Origin: Micavibrio sp.
Lineage (GTDB): Bacteria; Pseudomonadota; Alphaproteobacteria; Micavibrionales; Micavibrionaceae
Assembly: GCA_012960155.1 (NCBI GenBank)
Contig: DUBU01000009.1
Location: 1-32,686 of the forward strand
DNA: 32,686 nucleotides
Direction of reading: 5' to 3'
Shown here piece after piece: positions 22,977 to 31,100 of the stretch (positions within the stretch are counted from its first letter, which is position 1; every line of letters begins with the position of its first letter). Below the pieces are notes generated by a model. The model was not told the DNA's origin. It was given only the letters and a program-made list of their open reading frames with translations, and did no database searches. Made by a program: the position numbers and the translations under genes.

Positions 22977-24233
22977 ATGAGTATGGCTGGGAACAAAACC
23001 CTCAATGGTTTACGTATGAAGCTCTTGCAAGGCCGCAAGGTCGAGCGCGGCTACACAATGGATTCAGGTAACTGTAAGCGCCGCGATGATGGCTTTGCCG
23101 TCGAAAAGCATAAAGATGGCAGCTGGACAGTGAAGATCAGCATCGCTGATGTAGCGGCGTTTGTGCCTATAAACTGCTCTGTTAATAATACGGCCATGAA
23201 GCAAGCCTTGAACGGCAATGATAACTACTTGCCATTTAATCTGGTAACGAAAGCTATCAGTCTTGATAAAGGCAGACAAACGCCCGCCATCACCTATACG
23301 GTGCGACTCGATTCAAATTTCGAAATTACAGATTACAGTGTGGCGCGTACAGCGTTCGAGCCCATTCAGGCAATTACCTATAAGCAATATTCTAAAGGTG
23401 TGCATGAACACACAGATCTTTGGAAAGAGCTTGCGACAGGTATTGAAAGAAAGCGCTTTGATAAGCGTGTATCAACACTGCGTGAAGCCTTTGAAAGAGC
23501 AGGCGCGAGCACAAGCATCGATCTGGAAGGTAAATTTAATGGCCGTTCCGGCATCGTAGAGCAAATGCAGTATCTGGCGCGCCGCGTAACAGGCTCGTTA
23601 TTCCTGCACGCAGGTCATCCTGCCTTCTACGTTAAGCATACGCCAGCTGTTGATATTCGCGGCGGTGTGCACGAATTGCGAACGAATGTGTTCCGTAGCC
23701 TGAAGGCAGTCACAGAAGCGGCGTATAATCACGAAGATTACAACGTGGACGCGTCATCTCCGATCCGTCGTTACGATGATTTGATGATGCAGCGTAATTT
23801 GGCGGCGATCATTGAAGGTAAACCATTACCTTATGACGCAGCAGCACTGAAAGAGCTACGTGATTTCAGCCGCTATGCCAGTCGTGCTTCGGACAGAAAG
23901 CTATGCTTGGCTTTCAATCAGGAAGACTATTCTCCGGACGTACCTCGTATTGTGCGTAGAGGCGATACAGAAAAGCTGAAGCCTGCTGTAAGCAACCATA
24001 AGCGTCTTACAGATCTGTTTGCAAAACACTCTGCACAGGCCCCCGAGATCATTAGCGCGACTGTATATCATGGGGCGACGAAAATCGCACTGGATGTAGC
24101 CGCCGTCATCGATCCTAAAGATGAACAAATCTTGGGTATGGGCGTGGCAACAAGCCGCAAAGATGCTCAAAACCTTGCTGTGCGTGACGCTGTTGTAACA
24201 GCCTGCCAAAAATTTTGCGCTGCACCAGCATAA
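22977..24233 (+). CDS. Short RNB (RNase II-like) protein with dsRBD-like C-terminus
   Basis: Only about 26 residues precede the RNB domain, so the N-terminal cold-shock domains of RNase II/R are missing. The metal-site block reads TMD(29) .. R35 .. D37 D38; compared with RNase II (D201, D207, D209, D210) the D207 position is Arg. The downstream SSPIRRYDDL and the MQRNLAA helix fit the RNB C-terminal motif (SPIRRY). Residues about 360-418 (ISATVYHG, GMGVATSRKDAQNLAVRDAV) resemble a double-stranded-RNA-binding domain. No S1 domain is seen. Catalysis may be reduced or changed. The ATG at 22977 has GGGAAA just before it; ATG at 22983 is an alternative. Role in RNA turnover or RNA binding is inferred. 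Confidence 0.85.
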   Translation: MSMAGNKTLNGLRMKLLQGRKVERGYTMDSGNCKRRDDGFAVEKHKDGSWTVKISIADVAAFVPINCSVNNTAMKQALNGNDNYLPFNLVTKAISLDKGRQTPAITYTVRLDSNFEITDYSVARTAFEPIQAITYKQYSKGVHEHTDLWKELATGIERKRFDKRVSTLREAFERAGASTSIDLEGKFNGRSGIVEQMQYLARRVTGSLFLHAGHPAFYVKHTPAVDIRGGVHELRTNVFRSLKAVTEAAYNHEDYNVDASSPIRRYDDLMMQRNLAAIIEGKPLPYDAAALKELRDFSRYASRASDRKLCLAFNQEDYSPDVPRIVRRGDTEKLKPAVSNHKRLTDLFAKHSAQAPEIISATVYHGATKIALDVAAVIDPKDEQILGMGVATSRKDAQNLAVRDAVVTACQKFCAAPA

Positions 24234-24274
24234 TTCTGGCGTCATAACGCGATTTGTGATTCAATGAGCGCGTT

Positions 24275-25813
24275 ATGAACAAGAAATTGCAGACAGAATT
24301 AACTCACGAAGTCCTGCGCGCGCGGGAGCGTATCTATCACATCAACAAACCGACACCATTTGAAAAAGTGTCTGTTGACGGTATTGATGCCGAGATTTTC
24401 TTGAAGCGCGAAGATTTGTCCTCGATTAACGCCTATAAATGGCGCGGCGCGTATAACGCGATCTCGATGCTGACCGATAAAGAAAAGCAAAAGCCTATAA
24501 TCGCCGCTTCTGCGGGAAATCACGCCCAAGGGGTGGCCTTGGCGGTGCGGATGCAGGGTTTGAAGGCTAAAATCTATATGCCGCTTTCTGCCCCTAAAAT
24601 GAAGCAGGATGCCGTGCGTAAACATGGCGGCGATGCAGTCGAAATTATTCTAGAGGGTGATAGCTACAGCGATACGGGCGTGGCAGCACTCAAAGAAGCT
24701 AAAAAGCAGAAAGCTGCCTTCGTTCACCCGTTTGATAATATCTATACGATTGCGGGTCAGGCCACGATTGCCGATGAAATTGTGCTGTCAGGGCAGGGGC
24801 CTTTTGATTATGCCTTCGTCCAGATTGGTGGCGGCGGTATGGCCGCAGGCGTATCCAGCTGGCTGCGCATTCATTACCCGAATATCAAGATTATCGGTGT
24901 AGAGGGTGAAGGGCAGGCCGCCATGAAAGCCTCAATCGAAAAAGGTAAGCTGGTAACATTAGACGAGGTTGATACTTTCTGTGACGGTACCGCCGTAAAA
25001 ACGCCGGGTAAGATGACATTCCAGATCTGCCGCGAAACACTGGACGAGATTATAACCGTCTCTAATGACGAAGTCTGTGCTGCTATTGAAACGTCTTGGG
25101 CTGTAGGACGCTTTGTGCCTGAACCGTCAGGGGCGCTGGGGCTGGCGGGTATCATGAAATATGCGCGCGAGAATGAAAAAGCGATCAAAGGCAAAAAGAT
25201 AGTGACCCTGATTTCAGGCACAAATATGGATTTCTCCAAATTACGCATGATTTCGGCGAATTCCGCCATCGGTGCGCATCGCCGTAAATATCTGCGCTTT
25301 CCAATAGGGGAGCAAAAAGGCAGCTTGCTGGCGCTTCTGCAGGACCACTTCTCGGACGTAAACGTCACAGCCTTCCATTACGGCAAGGTGGCTGAAGATA
25401 AAGCATGGCCTGTCATCGCCTTTGAAGGAGACCCTGATAAGCTTAAAGATATGGCAAAGCGCCTGAAAAAGGCCAAAGTCGCCTATGAAGATATCACGGG
25501 CGCACAGGATATGAGCTACCGCGTCATTAATTATGACCCGTCCATCTGCCATAACCCGATGCTGCTATACGTGAATTTCCCTGAACGTAAGGGTGCGTTA
25601 CGCGGCCTTTTAAAGACGATATCTGGCAAAGCCAATATCTGTTACTTCAACTACGTCTATTCTGGGGAAGAAATCGGCCGTGCGCTGATGGCCTTTGAAT
25701 TCGCCGACAAAGCCGATCAGAAAGGCTTCATCAAGCTTGTTGAATCATCAGGCGTGACGTGCAAACTTGCCGACAAAGCTACGTTTGACCGTATGTTCTA
25801 CTTCGATAAATAA
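24275..25813 (+). CDS. ilvA: Threonine ammonia-lyase, biosynthetic
   Basis: IlvA deaminates threonine to 2-oxobutanoate, the first step to isoleucine. The fold-type II PLP site is clear: KREDLSSINAYKWRGAYN with the PLP lysine at 55, SAGNHAQGVALA at 79-90, GGGGMAAGVSSW, and the Ser/Thr-rich end SGTNMDF. Residues about 330-512 carry two ACT-like regulatory domains, so feedback control by isoleucine is expected. Length 512 fits the long form. The usual SFKLRGA reads AYKWRGA here. It starts 41 nt after the RNB gene, so cotranscription is possible. Confidence 0.95.
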   Translation: MNKKLQTELTHEVLRARERIYHINKPTPFEKVSVDGIDAEIFLKREDLSSINAYKWRGAYNAISMLTDKEKQKPIIAASAGNHAQGVALAVRMQGLKAKIYMPLSAPKMKQDAVRKHGGDAVEIILEGDSYSDTGVAALKEAKKQKAAFVHPFDNIYTIAGQATIADEIVLSGQGPFDYAFVQIGGGGMAAGVSSWLRIHYPNIKIIGVEGEGQAAMKASIEKGKLVTLDEVDTFCDGTAVKTPGKMTFQICRETLDEIITVSNDEVCAAIETSWAVGRFVPEPSGALGLAGIMKYARENEKAIKGKKIVTLISGTNMDFSKLRMISANSAIGAHRRKYLRFPIGEQKGSLLALLQDHFSDVNVTAFHYGKVAEDKAWPVIAFEGDPDKLKDMAKRLKKAKVAYEDITGAQDMSYRVINYDPSICHNPMLLYVNFPERKGALRGLLKTISGKANICYFNYVYSGEEIGRALMAFEFADKADQKGFIKLVESSGVTCKLADKATFDRMFYFDK

Positions 25814-25828
25814 TAGGATTGTTGCGGC

Positions 25829-26212
25829 TTAACGCAGATAGATTGGCTTGCTGCCGCGGTTAAATGAACCGCCAATGCTTGGCAGTTTTGATGTGCCACA
25901 GCCGCCTGCAGATGTGCCTGACAAATGAATAACGCGGCTACCTGACAGGCAGCCCGTAGCGGCATTTGTCAGCTTTGTGATGCCTGAAGCCATTGTTTTA
26001 CCTGTTGTCTCAACAACAGGCGTGTAATTGCTTGTAGCGCGCTGAATAGCTTGTGATGCGTTTTGCAGTGTCTGTGCACTGAAATCGGCTTTGGAAAGTT
26101 CACCGTTCTGGAACTGGATGGCTGAGTTAGCAATAACGAAAACGACCGGCAACGTCAGCAGCATGCTGTAAAAGCTGTCCAGTCTGTTTGCTAATTTAAA
26201 TGCGCTTCTCAT
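25829..26212 (-). CDS. Unknown small protein with N-terminal membrane segment (127 aa)
   Basis: One hydrophobic segment at about residues 16-30 follows a basic start, so the protein is either membrane-anchored or exported with an uncleaved signal. The rest is Ser/Thr/Gly-rich with two cysteines near CLSG and GCGT. I do not recognise it. The ATG at 26212 has GAAGGGGCGAAG upstream. It converges with ilvA, 15 nt apart, and faces the Tad cluster across an AT-rich gap. Confidence 0.65.
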   Translation of the reverse strand: MRSAFKLANRLDSFYSMLLTLPVVFVIANSAIQFQNGELSKADFSAQTLQNASQAIQRATSNYTPVVETTGKTMASGITKLTNAATGCLSGSRVIHLSGTSAGGCGTSKLPSIGGSFNRGSKPIYLR

Positions 26213-26667
26213 AAATCTTCGCCCCTTCTTATAATTTTAGTATGGCAGCAAAGATTTAAGTCCCACCTAATTTTACATACAATTTTATGTATTTAATTTT
26301 GGTTAAAATAGGCTGTGTTTTAAGGGCGGGGCAGGCGCGTAACGACCATCTGGTATGTGTTTGGCGTGTTTTGTGTGTTGATGTCTGTCTAGACTGGGAA
26401 TTGCCGCCAGCTGTTGATCTCAGGAAAATTGATCAAAAAACGCATTATTTATTAATATCTGACCCTAATATACTTCGATTAAGTGAGTGCTTTGTTTGCC
26501 CATTAACAACCAAAGCATTTGATATAATTTTGTTCTAGATTTTAGTATCATTTAAATGGCTATTTGTAGAAATGCACTTAAATTTAGTTGAAAAATCAAT
26601 GCCTTGTTAGTGTTCTGTGAGTTATACTTGTCTGAATGTAATAGTTTTGGGTTACGGTTTAATAATT
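26213..26667. other. AT-rich intergenic region before the Tad-like genes
   Basis: A 455-nt stretch with no gene I can support. A plus-strand frame of 83 codons (26287-26538) has no ribosome site and no protein-like composition, so I set it aside. A TATAAT at 26523-26528 could be a -10 box for the pilus-like genes, but the -35 is poor. It probably holds the promoters of both flanking, divergent units. Confidence 0.5.
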
Positions 26668-27216
26668 ATGATTACTGGTGGGTTCAAAAAATACGATGAC
26701 GATCAGTCAGGCGCGGCGGCGATTGAGTTCAGCCTGCTGGCGCTGCCCTTCGTCTTTACTTGCGTATGTATCATCGAGTTAGGGCTGTACTTTGGTACGG
26801 CTTTTTTAATGGAGTCTGCCGTTGTCGATGCATCGCGTTTGGTTAAAACAGGGCAAGTGCAACAATCGGCCTCGGGCGATCAGGAGGCCATGTTTGCCGA
26901 TGCGATGTGTGCTGTAGCAGGAATTATAATGAATTGCGACAATCTGCAATACGAAGTCCGCAAGCTCGATAGTTTCTCTGATGATATGGAGCCATCTTAT
27001 AATGAAGACGGCGATCTACAAGAGCCGCCATTTGAAGCTGAAAACATTACAGCTGGGTGTGTCGGCCTGATCCGTGTGGCTTATCGCTATAATTTTATCA
27101 CACCGTTATTCGGCAATTTGTTTGGAAGTGAAGGCACGTCTCGCTTGTTACTGGCGACCACTGTATTTCGTACAGAGCCATATGATTATGAGGAGGGCGA
27201 GAATTGCAGAGTGTAA
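26668..27216 (+). CDS. TadE-like pseudopilin
   Basis: The N-terminal pattern (basic/polar start, DQSGAAAIEFSLLALPFVFTC, then ELGLYFG and ESAVVDASRLVKTGQ) is that of TadE: a short leader, a hydrophobic helix starting with Glu, and a periplasmic part. TadE-type proteins are minor pseudopilins of Flp/Tad pili. The frame can open at GTG 26617, but the TadE leader fits ATG 26668, so I use that. The 3' end overlaps the next gene. No flp or tadA-D is in the window. Confidence 0.85.
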   Translation: MITGGFKKYDDDQSGAAAIEFSLLALPFVFTCVCIIELGLYFGTAFLMESAVVDASRLVKTGQVQQSASGDQEAMFADAMCAVAGIIMNCDNLQYEVRKLDSFSDDMEPSYNEDGDLQEPPFEAENITAGCVGLIRVAYRYNFITPLFGNLFGSEGTSRLLLATTVFRTEPYDYEEGENCRV

Positions 27217-27716
27217 AACGCTATTTTAAGGATGAAAAAGGGACTGCAGCCGCCGAATTTGTAATCATCTTTCCTGTCATGTTTTTTATGATTCTGGGAA
27301 TCTGGGATTTAGGAAACGGGCTTTGGATCGGACAAAAACTTATAAAGACCTCAAATATGGTGGCAGATTTGCTAGCCCGTGAGGCAGAAGTGACCGATGC
27401 GGAGCTCGCGCAGGCTTTTGAAGCAGGGCGTCTGGCGCTGCAACCATTTTCAGATACCACTCTGACTATCGAAGTTTACAGTTTCTCGTTTGATGAAGAT
27501 GGTAATGCTTCATTGGTATGGGATGAAGGTTACAACACTTCGCCGAATGAAAATTTTGCAGACGAAGTCGAGGATTTGGGGACTGATGGTTCGCTTATTG
27601 TCCGCGTGAACTATCAATATGATCCAGCATTCTCGGCTTTTCTTATTCCTGTCATCAATATGCAGGAGACAGTCTATGTGAAGGGGCGTCAAGTCGACGT
27701 CGTCAATAGAATTTAA
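27204..27716 (+). CDS. Second TadE/TadF-like pseudopilin
   Basis: 170 residues with the same layout: KDEKGTAAAEFVIIFPVMFFMILGI as a leader and hydrophobic helix, then a periplasmic domain. The start is TTG at 27204 with GGAGG 7 nt upstream inside the end of the preceding gene; the 13-nt overlap is typical of coupled translation. TadE and TadF look alike, so I do not choose. Part of the orphan Tad-type unit. Confidence 0.85.
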   Translation: MQSVKRYFKDEKGTAAAEFVIIFPVMFFMILGIWDLGNGLWIGQKLIKTSNMVADLLAREAEVTDAELAQAFEAGRLALQPFSDTTLTIEVYSFSFDEDGNASLVWDEGYNTSPNENFADEVEDLGTDGSLIVRVNYQYDPAFSAFLIPVINMQETVYVKGRQVDVVNRI

Positions 27717-27739
27717 ACTATACTCTTGGGAGAGAAATC

Positions 27740-29071
27740 ATGAGCGTACAATCAGGATTACGGTTATTTGCAAAGCATTACCGTCAATGTGTGGCAGGTG
27801 GTATTGCGGCATCTTTTGCAATACTTTTGCCGATTTTGATTGGCGGTACGGGACTGGCGCTTGACGTTGGTGAATCAACACACGTCAGACAGCGCCTTTG
27901 TAGCGCGCTTGATGCTTCCGTTCTGGCGGGCGCGAGCTCTTCCATGGATGACGACGAAATCGAAGACACGATTAATGAATTCTTTGACGGCAATTATCCT
28001 GAGGATGCGATCGGTGTTGCATCTGACTTGGATGTAGATGTTACCGATAACGAGGTTACAGCCTCTGTGACAGCAGACTACGAGACACGATTTATGCGCA
28101 TTCTAGGGCGTGAGACGATCACAATCGGCTGCTCTACGACCGTGCAGCGTAATGTAAAAGGTCTGGAAGTTGTTATGGTGCTTGATAATACGGGCTCTAT
28201 GGCGGGTAGCAATATTACGTCCCTGAAAACATCCGCGACCAATCTTGTAAATATTTTGTTCGATACAGTGAGTGACCCGGAAGATGTTCGTATCGGGCTG
28301 GTTCCATATAGCGCCTCAGTTAATGTGGGACCATACGGCATCGGTGAGGACATGGATGGGAATGCATATGGCACCGCCTTTGTAAATAACCCGGGTAATA
28401 AAGACTATGAGCAAAGAAATACCAGCGAGTGGAATGGCTGCGTGCTAGCTAACGATTATGATGACGATGTGACAGACAATGAAGGGCCTTGGGATATGTA
28501 TGCGCCTTACTATGGTGTTGAATCATGTAGTGGTCGTGGTCGCAGAAGGTCTTGTGACACATATTACTACTGGTCTGCTTGCCCTGAGCCCATTACGCCG
28601 ATCACAAGTAATCAGCAAACCCTTATAGACGCTATTGATGATATGGATGCGAGCGGTAATACGCTTGGTAACTATGGCATGGTATGGGGTTACCGCGTTA
28701 TTTCGCCTGATTATCCGTTTGAAGAAGCGGCGGATTATGATGATCCAGAATGGAATAAGGCCATTATTATGATGACTGATGGTGATAACCAGATGGGTAC
28801 TTATACAGCATATGGATATTACGACGATCATGGACTGAACAATGGTGATCTCAATGATCGTTTTGAGGATGTCTGTGAAAACGCAAAAGCGGATGGCATC
28901 ATTATCTATACAATCACCTTCACCAGCGGTATTAGCGAATCCACCAAGGATTATTACCGCGAATGTGCGACGGATCTGAACCATTACTACGACGCGCCGA
29001 CGCAGGCCGAGCTTGAAGATGTGTTCGAAGACATCGCCTATGCATTGGCGAAGCTCCATATCAAAAACTAG
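27740..29071 (+). CDS. tadG: TadG-like protein with von Willebrand A domain
   Basis: The N-terminus (residues about 17-65: GGIAASFAILLPILIGGTGLALDVG, HVRQRLCSALDASVLAGA) is the Tad_N helix. A vWA domain follows: MIDAS DNTGSMAGS at 149-157, IIMMTDGDNQM in the middle, and a C-terminal IIYTITF-to-AYALAKL part. In Tad systems TadG is a membrane-attached protein helping pilus assembly or adhesion. The insert between about residues 215 and 290 is rich in Asp, Asn and Tyr, with Cys pairs. The ATG has GGGAGAGAAATC upstream, 23 nt after the previous stop. Confidence 0.9.
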   Translation: MSVQSGLRLFAKHYRQCVAGGIAASFAILLPILIGGTGLALDVGESTHVRQRLCSALDASVLAGASSSMDDDEIEDTINEFFDGNYPEDAIGVASDLDVDVTDNEVTASVTADYETRFMRILGRETITIGCSTTVQRNVKGLEVVMVLDNTGSMAGSNITSLKTSATNLVNILFDTVSDPEDVRIGLVPYSASVNVGPYGIGEDMDGNAYGTAFVNNPGNKDYEQRNTSEWNGCVLANDYDDDVTDNEGPWDMYAPYYGVESCSGRGRRRSCDTYYYWSACPEPITPITSNQQTLIDAIDDMDASGNTLGNYGMVWGYRVISPDYPFEEAADYDDPEWNKAIIMMTDGDNQMGTYTAYGYYDDHGLNNGDLNDRFEDVCENAKADGIIIYTITFTSGISESTKDYYRECATDLNHYYDAPTQAELEDVFEDIAYALAKLHIKN

Positions 29072-29090
29072 ATATACCGCCGTCATTCAC

Positions 29091-29120
29091 CGTCATTACA
29101 CGGCCTGTCCGTGTAATCCA
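29091..29120 (+). repeat. REP-like palindromic unit A
   Basis: A 30-nt unit whose core ATTACACGG and CCGTGTAAT form a perfect 9-bp stem with a 5-nt loop, with CGTC before and CCA after. It matches unit B (29151-29180) in reverse orientation. A partial copy of CGTCATT lies 10 nt upstream. It sits between the convergent tadG and gltX genes, so it may also act in transcription stop. Confidence 0.75.
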
Positions 29121-29150
29121 TATGAAGTATATTTCTTTGTATGCATAAAA

Positions 29151-29180
29151 TAGATTACCCGCATATAGCGGGTAATGACG
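29151..29180 (-). repeat. REP-like palindromic unit B (inverted)
   Basis: On the minus strand it begins CGTCATTACCCGC and ends GCGGGTAATCTA, a 9-bp stem with a 5-nt loop. This is the same pattern as unit A, CGTCATTAC.CG then CG.GTAATC.A. The two 30-nt units are inverted and 30 nt apart, as in REP pairs. Confidence 0.75.
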
Positions 29181-29193
29181 AAGCCTAGGGTAA

Positions 29194-30546
29194 CTAAGCC
29201 GCCTTGCGAGATTTCGACAGGCGGTTTTTCACCTTTTCAGGGCCGATCAATGTCATCATCAGCGGCATTTCAGGGCCGTGTGACATGCCTGTAAGCGCCT
29301 GACGCAGCGGCATGAACAGCTCCTTACCCTTGCGGCCTGTGGCTTCTTTCAGCTTACCAGTCCACTCGGACCAGGTCTCTTCTGTCCATGGCTCGGCGGG
29401 CAGCATTTCAAGCGCTAGCGTGACATAAGCTTCATCTTCGATAATCGGCTCGACAGGACCTTTGGCAACTTGCCACCAATCTTTGATATCCTCCAGCTTG
29501 TGCAGGTTCGGACGCACCGCGTTCCAGAAACCTTCATCCAGATCTTCCATACCCATATTGGCAAGACGCACATTCACGTCTTCAAACGGGGTGTCCTGGA
29601 TGATTTTCTGGTTCAAACGCAGCAGCTCGTCCATATCGAACTTTGGCGCACCTTTAGAAAACTTGGTCAGATCGAATTCCTTGATCAGTGGCTCAAGGCT
29701 TGAAAACGGTACGATCGGATCAGCACTACCCAGACGTGCCAGCAAGCTGACAATCGCCATCGGCTCGAGTTTCTCGTTATCGCGGAAATCACGCGCGCTC
29801 ATTGATCCCAAACGCTTGGAAAGCTTGCCGCCTTCCTTATCGGAAATCATCGGCAGGTGGGCGAATACAGGGGGCTTGTGACCCATCGCTTCGAACATCT
29901 GGATATGTGCGGCTGTGTTGGATACATGATCTTCCCCGCGCATAACATGCGTGATGTCGTAATCCATATCATCAATCACAGAACATAAGTGATACAGCGG
30001 CACGCCGTTTTCACGGATCAGCACAGGGTCAGACAGGTCAGAGCCTTCGAACTTGACCGCGCCGCGCACCATATCATCCCATTCAATCGGGTCATGGTTC
30101 AGCTTGAAACGCCAGTGCGGTTTGCGACCTTCGGCTTCGTGTTTTGCGATTTGCGCATCGGTCAGCTCCAGCGCCGCACGATCATAAATCGGGGGCAGGC
30201 CACGGCTCAGCAATGCCTTGCGTTTCAGCGCCAGTTCATCAGGTGTTTCGTAACACGCATACAGGCGGCCATCGGCCTTCAGCTGTTCGATTACTTCTTC
30301 GTAACGGTCAAAACGGTCGCGCTGGCGGGCTTTTTCATCCCAATCAAGGCCGAGCCATACCATGGCGCTTTCGATATCTTCTTCGTATTCGGCCTTGGAA
30401 CGTTCGGTATCCGTATCATCGATACGCAGCAGGAAGTGACCGCCCTGACTACGCGCAAACAGCCATGTAACCACTGCCGTGCGGACGTTACCGGCATGAA
30501 GATATCCCGTAGGGGAAGGGGCAAATCTGACTTTCACTGTACTCAC
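29194..30546 (-). CDS. gltX: Glutamyl-tRNA synthetase
   Basis: Charges tRNA-Glu (and possibly tRNA-Gln) with glutamate. The class I signatures are HAGN in PSPTGYLHAGNVRTA (11-23) in place of HIGH, and KLSKR near residue 240 in place of KMSKS, which is usual for this enzyme. RIDDTDTERSKAEYEEDI and the VMRGEDHVSNTAAH block are also seen. 450 residues fit bacterial GltX. The start is GTG at 30546 with AAAGG 8 nt upstream. Alphaproteobacteria often carry two GltX types; which one this is cannot be decided here. Confidence 0.96.
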   Translation of the reverse strand: MSTVKVRFAPSPTGYLHAGNVRTAVVTWLFARSQGGHFLLRIDDTDTERSKAEYEEDIESAMVWLGLDWDEKARQRDRFDRYEEVIEQLKADGRLYACYETPDELALKRKALLSRGLPPIYDRAALELTDAQIAKHEAEGRKPHWRFKLNHDPIEWDDMVRGAVKFEGSDLSDPVLIRENGVPLYHLCSVIDDMDYDITHVMRGEDHVSNTAAHIQMFEAMGHKPPVFAHLPMISDKEGGKLSKRLGSMSARDFRDNEKLEPMAIVSLLARLGSADPIVPFSSLEPLIKEFDLTKFSKGAPKFDMDELLRLNQKIIQDTPFEDVNVRLANMGMEDLDEGFWNAVRPNLHKLEDIKDWWQVAKGPVEPIIEDEAYVTLALEMLPAEPWTEETWSEWTGKLKEATGRKGKELFMPLRQALTGMSHGPEMPLMMTLIGPEKVKNRLSKSRKAA

Positions 30547-30605
30547 TGATACGGCCTTTCGAATTAGGTTTAATCCCGCACTATATACGGATTATAAGGC
30601 GTATA

Positions 30606-31040
30606 TCAAGTGCGAGGTGCAGGTGCGGAAACGTCTTGCGCTGCCTTTTTCTCTGCGTCGTCTTGCAGTGTTTTTTCACCTTCTGATGTGTGTGCCAGCG
30701 TGAATGTGGCCATCATTGGCGCGCTACCGACTTCGATACGGCCTTTTTTCTCTTCCATTGTGGCAAACATTGTTGCTTTCACAAGGCCGAGGGCGTCGGC
30801 CAGATTATCAACATGACCAACGTCCTGCGTTGATGCGAATTCACGCAACAGGAAACGATCTCTGGATGTGCGGCGGGATACTGTGTAGCCAATCGCGTCT
30901 GGTGTTGCGACAAACTGTTCAATTCTTTTGCGGCCGTTCTCGGTGTATCTGACAACATCGCTGTAATAAGCTGTTTTTGCTGTGTAAGTGCTGGCTGCTG
31001 CATATTGGTGTGCAAGTCCTAATCCGCGTCCGTACATCAT
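30606..31040 (-). CDS. Unknown small protein (144 aa)
   Basis: I do not recognise this protein. It has no signal or membrane segment, a Tyr/Ala-rich N-terminus and an Ala/Lys/Asp-rich tail that is likely disordered. The two ATGs at 31040 and 31037 follow AAAAGGATACACA. It lies 59 nt upstream of gltX and 60 nt after nadE, on the same strand as both, so a shared transcript is possible. Confidence 0.7.
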   Translation of the reverse strand: MMYGRGLGLAHQYAAASTYTAKTAYYSDVVRYTENGRKRIEQFVATPDAIGYTVSRRTSRDRFLLREFASTQDVGHVDNLADALGLVKATMFATMEEKKGRIEVGSAPMMATFTLAHTSEGEKTLQDDAEKKAAQDVSAPAPRT

Positions 31041-31100
31041 TGTGTATCCTTTTGCTAAATAGACATAAAACTTCTATGCAGCTATGTAGCAAGCAGCGCG

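Noticed and set aside
26287-26538. Plus-strand frame of 83 codons in the gap before the Tad-like genes
   Set aside because: No ribosome site, unusual composition (many Cys, Val, Leu without pattern) and AT-rich flanks; looks like a chance frame.
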